A stretch of DNA of 64,000 bases from Casuarina equisetifolia. Lineage: Eukaryota > Streptophyta > Magnoliopsida > Fagales > Casuarinaceae. Position numbers and translations under genes: made by a program. Position 1 is the stretch's first letter. Each line of letters opens with the position of its first letter. The stretch covers positions 22,953,491 through 23,017,490 of the forward strand of contig CM052361.1 of the NCBI GenBank assembly GCA_028551475.1, in the 5' to 3' direction. Below the pieces are notes generated by a model. It ran no database searches. It had not been told where the DNA came from and saw only the letters and a program-made list of their open reading frames with translations. This document shows positions 34,761 through 45,883 of this stretch, one piece after another.

Positions 34761-35160
34761 TGGCGAAAAAATCAACACTGTCATTAATGTTCGCTAAATG
34801 AACTGTTAATGTTACCATCGATGATGGGTCCCACGTTATTAATGATGGGTCCTATACAAAAATAAAAAATCTAACATAAAATATCTGTAAAAACCAACTT
34901 CCCAGTCTATGAACTTTCTTATAAAAGGGGAGTCCGGCTCCCCACCGTGCATTTAACAAGAAGTGTGTGTACCAATAAGAAAGTGTGTAAAGGAGTGGCA
35001 TAAGCAGCGAGGAGAGAGAAGAAAGGTGAGGTAACTTTCTTTGTCCACTGGCCTTATAAAAAGTTTATTTTTGTGTAAACAAATGTTTTGTACTCTTGGT
35101 CCTACTCAGCCTCTACAGATTATTGATCATTATAAAACAAAGTCAAGATGGTGTATATCA
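34761..35160 (+). repeat. 3' LTR of the decayed Copia at 32.3-35.2 kb
   Basis: Aligned with 32322-32790, with an internal length difference near 35100. The end is approximate. Confidence 0.65.
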
Positions 35161-35968
35161 CCAGTTAAGCTCAACAACTCCCAATTATAAAAATTGGAGT
35201 GCCGAGAGGCTACTTTACCCGTTGGGTTAAGATTTGCAGCAGCACCACGCCACTTGTAGATGCTGAAGACCTAAGGAAGTAGAAGATAAAACCTGGTAAA
35301 GCATTGTATGTTCTTGTGGTGACCATAGAAGGTGAGTTGTTACAACCCATTAGGGCTAAAAAGACCCCAAAGTAGGCATGTCATTCTTTGTGGTGCTGTT
35401 TGCAAAGACATATGAAGCCAAGCTACAATGGTTGGCGAACGAGTTATCGTCGGTCTCACAATAAGACATGATGGGAGTCAATATTTTTCTAATGTTAGAT
35501 TTTTTTGTGAAGAAATATTAAAGTTAGGTCATCATCTCTGTTAAAGTTACTGATATGATCAAACCTGTCATTATCATACCAAGTTTGAGGGGTGTGTCAA
35601 AATTATTAATCTGAACAAACTTGACATTATCATGCCAAGTTTAAAAGGGGTGTTAGACTAATCAATTTTCTACATGCTTGAACTTTCAAGGAGTAGCCAT
35701 GAAAGCTCGCTTTTGTCCAGGCCAGCACGCCGAAGCAAGTAACTCAAAGATCTTCAGTTTGCATAAGACGACAGTGGAGAACCTACTTGCAGCATTAAGA
35801 GATTATGAAAGATCCTACTACAGGATCAGTACCGGTATGTCATCTCACAAGAAATTTTCCCATCTTTCCTTCACATCAAGGAATTCACTAGAAAGACTAG
35901 ATCCCTTAGAAATGGTAAAAATGATGTTCATTTAAATGAGATGAAACCTAATAATAAGTAAAGAATTA
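35161..35968. other. Intergenic DNA with a short direct repeat and LecRLK-flank sequence
   Basis: A unit of about 45-50 bases ending CCAAGTTT-purines-GGGGTG occurs twice in tandem (about 35550-35655). The last part (about 35820-35968) matches 58280-58395, the DNA downstream of the LecRLK pseudogene, so this is LecRLK 3' flank into which the Copia at 35969 inserted. No gene is recognised. Confidence 0.5.
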
Positions 35969-36314
35969 TGTTAAACAGTGCCTCGCCCACGTCACGCTCC
36001 ACGTCAGCTGCCCCATCATTGTCCTCGTCAGCCTCTGTGACACGTGAGCCCTAGCCACGTCAGCACAGCCATCGTGTTGTTCCGCTCGTCTCTGTGAGCG
36101 AAACCCTAGCCACTTGTCGTCACTAAATCCGGCAAGAAGATTTTCTGGAGTAATTGTAAATCGTTTGTTTCCTTTTGTATAGCATTCGATCTGTTGATAA
36201 ATTCTGTAAACACCAACAATTGTAATTAACTTAATTTTCATAAATCAATTGAGAATTTTCTCATCTAAATTTCTTCGCCGACATTAGTTTTTCGGCGATT
36301 CCCTTTTTTCAACT
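35969..36314 (+). repeat. 5' LTR of the younger Copia
   Basis: 346 bp, starting TGTTAAACAGTGCC, ending TTTTTTCAACT directly before the primer-binding site; the same length as the 3' LTR. Confidence 0.95.
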
Positions 36315-36328
36315 TGGTATCACAGAGC
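36315..36328 (+). other. Primer-binding site of the younger Copia
   Basis: TGGTATCACAGAGC resembles the tRNA-Met-type site TGGTATCAGAGC with two extra bases, directly after the 5' LTR. Confidence 0.8.
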
Positions 36329-36353
36329 CCCCAGCCACCGCCCCTCGATCCCC

Positions 36354-37142
36354 ATGGCCGATTCTGTCTCTCCCTCCATCAACACCTCCCAATCCCCAAT
36401 TCCTCCGGTTTCAAATGCTTCTGCTACCCCTACTCCGACCACCCCGCTCATCCCGTCCCCACCTCCCTTGAGCGGTTCGACGGTGACAATTACGTCATCT
36501 GGAAAACCCGTTTGATACCCATCCTCCTCTCCCATCAACTCCTTACCATTGTCGAAGGCACCGAGAAAGCTTCACCGCAAACCCTCTCCCCCACCGATCC
36601 CACACCCAACCCCGCCTACACTGCCTGGCTGATTCACGATCAAGCCGCCCTCGGCTGGATCCTCGCCGCATCAACGAACTAGGTCGTCGCCCAGTTGACC
36701 GATTTTCGTTCATCGGCCGCCGCCTGGGCATATTTGGCCTCCTCCTATGAAGCCAAATCCAACGCCCGTGCCACCAGCCTCCGGATCCAGCTCCAATCCC
36801 TCACGAAGGGGAGCCGCTCGGTGACTGCCTTTTTGGAGGATGCGAAGAAGATCACCGACGCTCTCGCTGCCATCGGCGAGAAGATCTCCGAGAATGAGTA
36901 TTACACGTAGATCTTCCGCGGCCTCGGCGACAATTTTTTGGATCTCGCCACCTCCATCTCCGTTCAGCGACAGTCGGGAACCCTAAGCCGTGAAGAGTTC
37001 CATTCTCTCCTACTCTCCCACGAGGAGCGGGCACACCTACGCGCCCCTGCGCCGTCACCAGCAGTGTTTGCTGCTCACACCGGTGCTTTTACTTCTGGAA
37101 ACGCACCACCTCCGCCCACGGCGGTGCCACCGCTGCCCTCCT
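36354..37142 (+). pseudogene. Copia gag pseudogene
   Basis: Gag begins at an ATG at 36354 (MADSVSPSINTSQSP), shifts frame near 36465, and continues with FDGDNYVIWKTRLIPILL, the conserved Copia Gag N-terminus. The UBN2 core follows (AAAWAYLASSYEAKS, SLTKGSRSVTAFLEDAKKI). In-frame stops at 36680-36682 and 36908-36910 interrupt it; the second replaces the residue expected between YT and IFRGL, consistent with CAG to TAG. The frame changes again near 37140 before the zinc knuckle. Confidence 0.85.
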
Positions 37143-39566
37143 GACTCAGCGCAGCACCACACAGGGGGCCTTCTCCCCACCCCCCCAGCTCACCAGCAAC
37201 TTCCGCCGCGCTCCGGCGGCTGGAACCGCCGTAGGGGGCCATTCTGCCAGCTCTGCCGCCGCCTCAGCCACCAGAGCAATGCCTGTCGGGAACGGTACAA
37301 CCCGGGCTACCAAAACCCAAATACCGCCCCGGCCCACCCCCAGACTGGCCCATCCTATCCCCATTCGGGCCACTGCCCTGCAGCCCACCCACCCCAGGCC
37401 CATTATGCCCTACCCACTTATAACACTCTGGGCCCCTACAACAACCCCAGCCCATACCTAGCTACTCCCTACCCGGGCCCAACTTCATATCAGCCCCCTC
37501 CCTCTTACAACAACCCAAGCCCATATAATCCCCAAGCCTTTTATTCCCATCTGCCCCCCCCTCTGGCCCATTATGCCCCTCCCAACCCCCCTCCTTCCTC
37601 CTTAGATGCCGCTTCGTGGCATCCGGACTCCGGGGCGTCCCATCACATCACAGACTCCCTTGCTGCCCTTTTTGGGCTTTCACCCTATGTGGGCTCCCAA
37701 CAGCTCACAGTGGGTGATGGCGTCTCCCTCCCCATCACCCACACAGGTAACCTTATCACCTCTCAGTTTCAGCTTTCTAATGTTTTAGTTGTCCCCTCTA
37801 TTACTAAAAATTTATTATCCGTTTCCAAATTTACTGCTGATAATAATTGTTATATTATTTTTTCAGCTTCTAATTTTTGGGCTATTTCTCCGTTATCCGG
37901 TCAGATTTTGCTCCACAGTCAACTTGACCAAGGAATCTATCGAGTCTCCCCTCCTGGCGTTGCCCCTGCTCCGGTTGCGCTTTCTGCCTCTTGCACCAGC
38001 TCCTTCCTTTTGTGGCACCACCGCCTTGGTCATCCTTCATCTGAGACACTTCTCCGTCTGCTCCAGTCCTCACACATAGTTGTCCAGTCTTCTCGTCTTC
38101 CCCCATGTACTGCGTGTGCTCTTAGTAAGAGTCACCGCCATCCCCACCCCCCTACCAACTCTCGGGCTACTGCCCCTTTACAACTTGTTCATTTTGACAT
38201 TTGGGGCCCTTCTCCTGTCACGTCTTTCAATAATAATAAATACTATGTGTGTTTTATCGATGACTTTTCTCGATTCACCTGGCTATACACCTTTTCCTCC
38301 CGTTCTCAATTTTATGATATTTTTCTCACCTTCCATAAATTTGTTGAAAATCAGTTACATTGCAGGCTTCAAGCTATCCAGTGTGACGGGGCTCTCAAAT
38401 TTTTATCATCTGGACTTCGGGCTTATCTCATGGAGCATGGTATTCATTAACGGATTTCTTGTCCCTACTCTCCATTTTAGAATGGCACTGCTGAACGTAA
38501 GCATCGACATATAGTGGAAACTGGTCTCAATCTCCTCACTCAGGCTGCCATCCCACTTCATTTTTGGGAATTTGCTTTTGAGACAACGGTTTTCCTGATC
38601 AATCGCCTTCCCACTGTAGTGTTGGACCACCTCTCTCCGTGGCAGGTCTTGTTCCATCAGCTGCCAGATGTCTCCACCCTTCGGGTCTTTGGGTGTGCTG
38701 TCTTTCCACATCTCCGGCCTTATGCTGCTCACAAGCTGGATTCTCAATCTCAGCCATGTGTCTTCTTGGGCTACCCTCCAGGCTACCGAGGTTACCGGTG
38801 TTATTGTCCCACTACTCGCCGGTTCTACATCGCTGCAGATGCCATCTTTCATGAGGAAGTTTTTCCCTATCACACTATTTCCTCCTCCTCATCCCCTCAC
38901 CCAGATCCCTCCACTATACTTCCCATCCCTATACCCCTTCTCCCAGTTACCCCCCTTTCCACCACTTCCTCTCCTTCCCCTCCCTCCCCCTACCCCGAAC
39001 CAACTATCATTCCTACCCTTGCCGCTCCCATTTCCCCTCCCCCACCAGCGGCTCCTGCACCCTCTACCCCTCCTACCTCACCTGTACCTTCGAACCCAAC
39101 CCTACCCCGCATGGTCACTCGCCTTCAGGATGGCACCCTTGCTCGCTGTACCTTAACTCGCCAGCACACTTATGCCCTTACTGCCTCCGCTCACCTTTAT
39201 CCCGAACCTACCTGTTTTTCCCAAGCTAGTCGGGAACCTCACTGGTGTGAGGCCATGGCCACCGAGTACACTGCTCTCATCCGTAACTCTACCTGGACCC
39301 TTGTGCCTCCTCCCCCCAGCATCCGTCCCATTGGTTGCAAATGGGTTTACAAGGTGAAGCTTCGTTCTGATGGCACTCTAGAACGCTACAAAGCTCGCTT
39401 AGTTGCCAAGGGCTTTCATCAGGAGGAAGGTATCGACTACACTGAGACCTTTAGCCCTATTGCCAAACCGGTCACTGTTCGCACCGTTATTGCTCTTGGT
39501 TACTCTCAAGGTTGGCCCATCCGTCAGTTAGATGTCTCCAATGCTTTCTTACATGGCTCTCTCTGA
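37143..39566 (+). pseudogene. Copia zinc knuckle, protease, integrase and start of RT (pseudogene)
   Basis: In order: a knuckle (CQLCRRLSHQSNAC near 37250), a long Pro/Tyr/Asn-rich linker, protease WHPDSGASHHIT near 37620, GAG-pre-integrase LLWHHRLGHPSSETLL near 38010, and the integrase core with HFDIWGPS near 38195, QCDGALKF near 38380 and NGTAERKHRH near 38480, so the D-D-E residues remain. Stops at 38448-38450 and 38478-38480 split integrase. The frame from 38514 runs through the integrase C-terminus (HLRVFGCAVFPHL), a Pro/Ser-rich linker and the RT start (GCKWVYKVKLRSDG, then YKARLVAKGFHQEEGIDY), ending at 39566 after a one-base frameshift near 39558. Confidence 0.9.
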
Positions 39567-40734
39567 GGAAGTCTATATGGAGCAACCTCCCAGTTTTCGT
39601 GACTCTATGCGCCCGAATCATGTTTGTCGCCTTCATCGATCTCTCTATGGGCTGAAGCAGTCACCTCGAGCTTGGTACACTCGTTTGAGTTCTTTCCTTG
39701 TCACACTGGGTTTCAGCATCTCTGTCGCTGATACGTCATTATTTACTCAGCACACTGCCAGCTACAGCCTCATTCTACTAGTTTATGTGGATGATATTGT
39801 GCTTACTGGTTCTCCTCAGGCCCTTTTTGCTAGTCTTCTCCTCGCCCTTCAGCGCGAGTTTGCTATCAAAGATCTTGGCTCTCTTAATTACTTTTTAGGT
39901 GTGGAAGCCCAACACTCCTCTGACGGCCTCATTCTCCACCAGGCCAAGTTCACTTTGGAGATTCTTGATCGTGCTAAGATGCAAGATGCTAAAGCAGCTT
40001 CCACTCCCTGCACCACTGATGAACCTCTCTCTGTGTGGACTGGTGATCCTCTGCCCGATTCAGCCCTCTATCGCAGTATTGTCGGTGCGCTTCAGTATCT
40101 CACCCTCACACGCCCTGATATTGCTTATGCTGTTAACACCGCGTGCCAGTTCCTTCATTGCCCTACTATAGCTCATTGGCAGTCAGTTAAACGCATTCTT
40201 CGCTACCTGGCTGACACTCCCCGGTTGGGTCTTCTCCTCACCCGCTCCACCACCACTGCCCTTCATGCCTTTTCAGATGCCGGCTGGGCTAGTGATCGTG
40301 ATGATCGTCGCTCCGTAGGTGGTTTCTGTATTTTTCTTGGGCGCAACCTTATCTCTTGGAGCTCCCGCAAACAACGTACTGTTGCTCGTTCCAGCACCGA
40401 AGTCGAGTACAAATGCCTCGCGGACACCACTGCTGAGTTAATGTGGATTGAGTATTTACTTCGGGATCTTCGTGCTGTGCCGCCACACCCACCTGCTCTC
40501 TGGTGTGACAATCTCTCTGCCCTCTACTTGACCAGTAATCCTGTGTTTCATGCTCGTACCAAACATGTCGAGATTGATTTCCACTTCATTCGGGAACGTC
40601 TTGCTCGTGGTCAACTTTCTATTCATTTCATTTCCTCCGTGGATCAACCAGCAGATATCTTCACCAAAGGTCTTTCTTCTGCTCGGTTTCGCCTTCTACG
40701 ATCAAAGCTGACACTGCATACTGCCCCATCAGCT
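39559..40734 (+). pseudogene. Copia reverse transcriptase and RNase H (pseudogene part)
   Basis: A long open stretch with RT motifs SLYGLKQSPRAWY near 39640 and YVDDIVLTG near 39785, followed by FAIKDLGSLNYFLGVE, then RNase H motifs SDAGWASDRDDRRSVGGFC near 40275, SRKQRTVARSSTEVEY and HARTKHVEIDFHFI near 40550, and the end ADIFTKGLSS. Domains look intact here, but the segment is out of frame with what precedes it. The open frame runs on into the 3' LTR. Confidence 0.9.
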
Positions 40735-40744
40735 TGCGGGGGGA
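40735..40744 (+). other. Polypurine tract of the younger Copia
   Basis: GCGGGGGGA lies immediately before the 3' LTR start TGTTAAAC. Confidence 0.7.
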
Positions 40745-41090
40745 TGTTAAACAGTGCCTCGCCCACGTCACGCTCCACGTCAACTGCCCCATCATCGTCC
40801 TCGTCAGCCTCTGTGACACGTGAGCCCTAGCCACGTCAGCACAACCATCGTGTTGTTCCGCTTGTCTCTGCGAGCGGAACCCTAGCCACTTGTCGTCACC
40901 AAATCCGGCAAGAAGATTTTCTGGAGTAATTGTAAATCATTTGTTTCCTTTTGTATAGCATTCGATCTGTTGATAAATTCTGTAAACACCAACAATTGTA
41001 ATTAACTTAATTTTCATAAATCAATTGAGAATTTTCTCATCTAAATTTCTTCGCCGACGTTAGTTTTCCGGCGATTCCCTTTTTTCAACT
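40745..41090 (+). repeat. 3' LTR of the younger Copia
   Basis: 346 bp, matching the 5' LTR apart from about ten transitions. It is followed by AATTGGATGC, the continuation of the LecRLK flank. Confidence 0.95.
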
Positions 41091-41514
41091 AATTGGATGC
41101 AATCTACTGGGATGCTGAGTAAGTTCACAAACATGAATGTGCAATAAAAGACTAATTGTTTAAGTAATGTCCGCGTACAGAGTGGCAATCAAGTTATTTC
41201 TTTTGTTCTGAAAATCAAATAAAATGAGAGGGAGAGAGAGAGCTACATGATGAGCCATTCAATCTGATTTGGGCAAACACCAAAGTAGATCTACTAAAGC
41301 TTGCAGCGACTTAGTACCACTATGTAAGGTTTACTTAGGACATTCCCTGAAATCAGTTTCCAAACCTAGATAGATAGAGACAAATTTCATCCGAAGTTTC
41401 ATCCTTCTCTTCTCACCAACATCAAGCTGTGCGTAACCTTTCCATGTGGCACCTTTGGGTTTCGTCCCATGCATAGATGCCTGACCCGATGCACATAAGA
41501 CATGAGACACCCAC
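41091..41514. other. 3' flank of LecRLK gene 2
   Basis: Closely matches 58392-58840 (3' flank of the LecRLK pseudogene) and more loosely 29500-29891 (3' flank of gene 1). A short GAGAGGGAGAGAGAG purine run lies near 41225. It probably holds the 3' untranslated region of gene 2. Confidence 0.6.
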
Positions 41515-43509
41515 TCACCGACCACTTTTCAGGATTGAATCGGCGCTAGACACGGAAGCTTGGGAATAACCAAACGACGACAACAAATCAGATGTTTCAT
41601 TCCTTGGGAATGTACCATAAGAAGCCCTGTCTTGCTCTGATTCTGGAACATCGGCATCACGATCCAAAAACTGCATCACTTGCCTCATGGTTGGCCTACT
41701 TTCTGGCACTGGATGAGAGCAAAGAAGGCCAAGTTTCAAAACTAACATCATTTCTTCCACCACGTAATCACCTTCCAATCTAAGATCACAAGCATCGAGG
41801 ATAGATCCTTTTCTCCAACACTCAAAGACCCAATCAATCAAAATTACCCGTTCAGCCGGTTCCTCTAGCTCTATAGGTCTCCTTCCACAAGCAACCTCGA
41901 GCATGAAAGCCCCAAAAGCAAATACATCAGTGCCAATGGTTGCCCTTCCTGTTATAGTTACCTCAGGAGCCAAATAACCCACGGTTCCAACCACATGGGT
42001 GGTTTCGGGATTGGAATCATGGTCGTATAATCTCGCAAGGCCAAAATCGCTTAGCCTTCCATTTAAATCAACATCCAACATAACATTACTTGCCTTTACA
42101 TCTCTATGAAGAACAACTTGTTCCCACTCTTCGTGGAGGTAAAGGAGGCCAGATGCTACTCCCTTGATAATACGGAATCGTTGAAGCCATTTAAGGACTG
42201 GCTTCTCATCACTATACAAGAACTTGTCAAGGCTTCCGTTGGGCATGTAATCATAGACCAGGATAAGTTCTCCCTTTCGCCGGCAATAGCCCAGCAGCCG
42301 CACTAAGTTCCTATGCCTTAATCTTCCCATACAAACGATCTCAGCCACAAATTCTTTCATCCCTTGCTTGGAATCATGGGAGACTTTCTTCACTGCAATT
42401 TGTACGTTAGACGAAGGAAGTATTCCACTGTAGACCTTTCCAAAACCCCCTTTCCCAAGAAGTTCCGTGGCTTTGAAACCTTTGGTTGCTTTGTAGAGAT
42501 CCTTATATCTGAACCTGTGAGGACAATACTCCTCCTCCCAGTCTTCCCGGATTTCTTCATATCTTTTTCTCCTTACGATGTAAGCAGCTCCTATGATGGA
42601 TGTCAGCACGACTACTCCTGCTACGACAGAGGTGATGATCGTATATCCCAGTTCCTCTTTTCTTTTCCTCTGACGAGGAACGGGAGGAAGGTTCGCCATT
42701 TCAAGGCTTTGTGCTGGTCCACTTTTGTTAAAGCTCCATCCAAGAATGTAATGGGCACTTTTTAGTACACCTGTGGCTGAAGAGAAACCAACATACATGG
42801 ACTTCAAGAGTATACGAGACACATCAATGGGTGTTGATAAGAGGGGTTGGTTTGGTTTTGGGATTCCGGTTGGGGCCAGTGTAACATTCAGTAACTTTTC
42901 TCCTTCATCGTAGTCTATCCAAAGATGCATTGGATTGCCACTCAGGAGCTCCAAGCTTATATTCGCCCGTTTCTCGTAGGAAAAATACATTGCAGGAGCT
43001 GATTCAAGAGATTTGAGGCCGTTCACATCGATTCCCACATCGTTCTTTCCAATATCTCCAAAAGCAGAGTTCCGAAAACTATCAAGCTCGACGGCCAGGA
43101 TGTGGTTCGTAGGAAGGCCGTTAGTTGAGCTATTGAAAAGCCCCAGATACCCTTTTGGTTGAGCTCCGCTGAAATCCGTCGAGGGGCTGATGGTGAAGGC
43201 CATGCCGTGACCACCAACATTTTGCGCTTCAGGTACCATGGCAAACACAAAGTTTGTAGAAAATGAAAGGGATGAAGTTGTGTTGAATTTTATGGGAAAT
43301 CGGTAGAAGGCGTGACCGATTTCTCGCTCTGTAATGTTGGTTAGCTGCAATAGACCATTTCGGTGGATTTCTGTGGCTCCACCAAGATGCAGTTTGGCTT
43401 GAAGGAATCCGTTGTAGATGAATTGGTTTTCATCTTGAGCAGAGGCCAGGAGAATACTGGAAAGAAAGAGCAGTATGAGATAATGGAGTGATCTAAGATA
43501 TATAGCCAT
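41515..43509 (-). CDS. L-type lectin-domain receptor-like kinase (LecRLK gene 2, alpha type)
   Basis: 664 residues, single exon. I chose the ATG at 43509 (MAIYLRSLHY) because it aligns with the starts of the other copies and directly begins the signal peptide; an upstream in-frame ATG at 43542 would add 11 residues that the others lack. The lectin domain follows (DENQFIYNGF at the start), about five residues shorter than in gene 1 near residue 78. A membrane span (TSVVAGVVVLTSIIGAAYIV) precedes the kinase. The kinase keeps GKGGFG, the catalytic Lys (IAVKKV), HRD, DFG and GTVGYLAPE; the loop has GKGGFG instead of GEGGFG, which still fits the glycine-loop consensus. No stop or shift is seen. 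It pairs with gene 3 as one duplicated unit. Confidence 0.95.
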   Translation of the reverse strand: MAIYLRSLHYLILLFLSSILLASAQDENQFIYNGFLQAKLHLGGATEIHRNGLLQLTNITEREIGHAFYRFPIKFNTTSSLSFSTNFVFAMVPEAQNVGGHGMAFTISPSTDFSGAQPKGYLGLFNSSTNGLPTNHILAVELDSFRNSAFGDIGKNDVGIDVNGLKSLESAPAMYFSYEKRANISLELLSGNPMHLWIDYDEGEKLLNVTLAPTGIPKPNQPLLSTPIDVSRILLKSMYVGFSSATGVLKSAHYILGWSFNKSGPAQSLEMANLPPVPRQRKRKEELGYTIITSVVAGVVVLTSIIGAAYIVRRKRYEEIREDWEEEYCPHRFRYKDLYKATKGFKATELLGKGGFGKVYSGILPSSNVQIAVKKVSHDSKQGMKEFVAEIVCMGRLRHRNLVRLLGYCRRKGELILVYDYMPNGSLDKFLYSDEKPVLKWLQRFRIIKGVASGLLYLHEEWEQVVLHRDVKASNVMLDVDLNGRLSDFGLARLYDHDSNPETTHVVGTVGYLAPEVTITGRATIGTDVFAFGAFMLEVACGRRPIELEEPAERVILIDWVFECWRKGSILDACDLRLEGDYVVEEMMLVLKLGLLCSHPVPESRPTMRQVMQFLDRDADVPESEQDRASYGTFPRNETSDLLSSFGYSQASVSSADSILKSGR

Positions 43510-45883
43510 CGGAGAAGGGAGAAAAGGGTTCTCCTTTTGCATCGGTAGGCTTTACTCCGTTTAGACGCCTCAACCTTGAGATAATCCCATTCTTCATAGC
43601 AAATGTGTCTTGATTATGCAATTCAATAGTTTGATTTAGATCAGAAGATCTTGGAAAGTCAGCGAAATTCATTTCATGTCGGAGTGATCAAGGAATGGTT
43701 TTAGTGGTACTCGCTTGTCAAATCTCTGAAATTGATTGAAAAGCATATAACGTGTCTCTAATTCAAAGTTAGCATGGATGGGTCTAGATCTACCACTGAA
43801 TTTTCCTCCGTGGGATACGTGTTAGGGGGAACTTTTGACTTTGGTTGCATGGAAAAAATTTCAATCTACATGTTTTCTTACCTTGCCTAAAATGTCAAGG
43901 TCCCTTCGAATGAGTTACGAAACATTGTCAAAAGTTTTTATGGTGCTATGAATTTCACCTGTCTGAAAAAGAAAATGTGTATATCAACGAGTTGCATTGA
44001 CTGGTGACTCCACACTAGTCAAATGATAATGACATTTGCTGAATTCCAACAGGTTTGTCCAAGTAAAAGTTAGGAGATAAAATTTACATTTTTCTCGTGC
44101 TCTTGGTCCTTTTAAAATAGATCGAGGATGTCGCATTTTCCTTGTTCAACGAGTACAGGTAAGGAAGGCATGCAGAGAATCTTCCTGTCACCAAGCTTGC
44201 ACAAGTTATGCTTCACTTTTTTGTGATGCCCACTCTAGGGATTATGCGGACACTGGAAATGATCCTAACCTATTCTTTTCTGTAATGCGCCATAGGAGGC
44301 AAACCATGATCGTGATTTCCTTTTTTTTTTTTCTTTCTTTCTTTCTCTTGTATGCTAATTGTGAAATGATAATTTTGTATGTAAGGTTGTTTTTATCTTT
44401 TGTCGGTTAGAGCTTCCCTAGAATTACATAAACTTCAGTGTTCTTTTTTCCTTTTTCTTTTTTATTTTTTCTTTTGTTTAGGTAAAAGAGGTAAGGGGTA
44501 TGGTTTCTAGAGCTCCTGAAAATTTGGTCACGTGCCCCCGGTAGCTCCATTGAGCTTCCATGTGATGGACCGGTTGTTTTATATATATTTGTTGAAAGAT
44601 TATACTATTCTCCCAATAGTATAGGCCAATAATTTTTCATGTGACAAATTAGGGACTTAAAAAAGGGTGGCTCAAAAGCTAGATGTAAAAGCTAGCTCAA
44701 TAACTAAAGGTTATTTTTTCATTTAAGTTTTATCCTAAAGACCTTATTTTCTAATACAAGACTTTAGTCTTGCACTTACTTTTCAACCTAAGCTCTAATA
44801 TCATATTAGAAAGCCCAAAAATCTAACTCAATAAGTTAACATAAAAGTTAAGAGGATCCTTATTCTATTTAAACTTTATCTCAAAAATCTTATCTCCTAA
44901 TATGAAACTTTTATTATGCACATAGCTCTTCTAATGTGCCAAAAAGGTGGGAGGGAGGATCTCCACTCAAAAAACTCATCCCTTTTAAGATGAATAAGTA
45001 TTCACTCTTATTGGTATTCAAAATGCATTTTACATCATCAAAATATTAGCATATTCTATTCTTAATATATAAAAGTATTATCTTTTCTTACATGTCAATT
45101 TTCAAAAAAAAAAAAAGAAATATTTTAATATGTTATTACACACAAAAAGTAACACCGTAGCAAATGTTTAGATCTATATTATAGTTATAGAGCATATTAC
45201 ATTACAGATATCTAGTCTCACATTAAAAGATATAGAATTGTGTACCTGTTTAAATATACTATTTCCACCTTAAAATCTAAATCATGAAGTGGGGGAAAAA
45301 TAACTACATTTAACTAGACATACAATTCCATACCGTACTAACATGGGATTAAATATCCACAGTGCATAACATTAATTCACTCATGAATTTGGATAAAACA
45401 GCTTGGGAGTGTTCCTTATACTTGAGATGGGGCCATATTAAAATTTAATATATGTCTCATTCTCCCAAGATATTAATATTCTATACTATTTTTACATAAA
45501 AATATTGTCTTTTATAATTAGTTTTAAAGGGGGAAGTAAACTCTCTCACCGGAAAGTATCAACCGGAAGGGAGTCACCTTAGGTGAGAGAAGCGAGCCGT
45601 TTCGGATTGCTGTTCACGAGCGTAACCTACTAAATTATTAGTCTTCAACGGTAAGGTTGCTATGTGACAGACAATTTTGAGAATGGAACCATCAAACTTT
45701 CAGCGAACATGAAGCACAGTTGATTGAAGAAAATATTGATTTAACGAGTGCTACAATTACACCAGTAGTGAATCTAGCTAGGTTGTACTTGAATCCATAT
45801 GAAAGCTTTCGGTGTGCTACCGGTTTGTGTCCTCCCAGCCATAACTACTTGAACTAGTCTTCCCGTGGCATGAGACGCCAGAC
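43510..45883. other. Intergenic DNA between LecRLK genes 2 and 3
   Basis: The 5' flank of gene 2 lies at the left and the 3' flank of gene 3 at the right. The whole interval is duplicated at 60851-63665; matching landmarks include CTAGTCAAATGATAATGACATTTG (20 bases or more shared), GTCACGTGCCCCCGGTAGCT and the TCACCTTAGGTGAGAGAAGCGAG block. Short open frames here are not convincing genes. Confidence 0.7.

Larger units (their letters stand above)
32322..35160 (+). mobile_element. Decayed plus-strand Copia element
   Basis: Direct repeats of about 400-470 bases at 32322 to about 32790 and 34761 to about 35160 act as LTRs (shared AATCAACxxTGxCATTAA start, AATCTAACATAAAATAT, CCACCGTG). Between them lie reverse transcriptase and RNase H remnants. 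A purine tract GAGAGGGAGAAA (34749-34760) precedes the 3' LTR. I could not find a clear primer-binding site or target duplication, and gag, protease and integrase seem deleted. It is much more decayed than the Copia at 35969-41090. Confidence 0.75.
35969..41090 (+). mobile_element. Younger Copia-type LTR retrotransposon, inactivated
   Basis: A structurally complete 5.1-kb element: two 346-bp LTRs, primer-binding site, gag, protease, integrase, RT, RNase H and polypurine tract in the usual Copia order. Flanking pentamers are AATTA (35964-35968) and AATTG (41091-41095). The uninterrupted paralogous flank at 58392 reads AATTG, so the left copy carries one substitution. By eye the LTRs differ at about ten sites, all transitions. 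The polyprotein is broken by at least four stops and three frameshifts, so it cannot move by itself. It inserted into the 3' flank of LecRLK gene 2. Confidence 0.95.

Noticed and set aside
37146..38873. Long minus-strand and alternative-frame open stretches in the younger Copia
   Set aside because: The GC- and Pro-rich coding sequence leaves few stops in other frames; the plus-strand Copia motifs account for the region.
43542..43542. Upstream ATG as the start of LecRLK gene 2
   Set aside because: It would put 11 residues before the signal peptide that no other copy has; the ATG at 43509 aligns with the family start.
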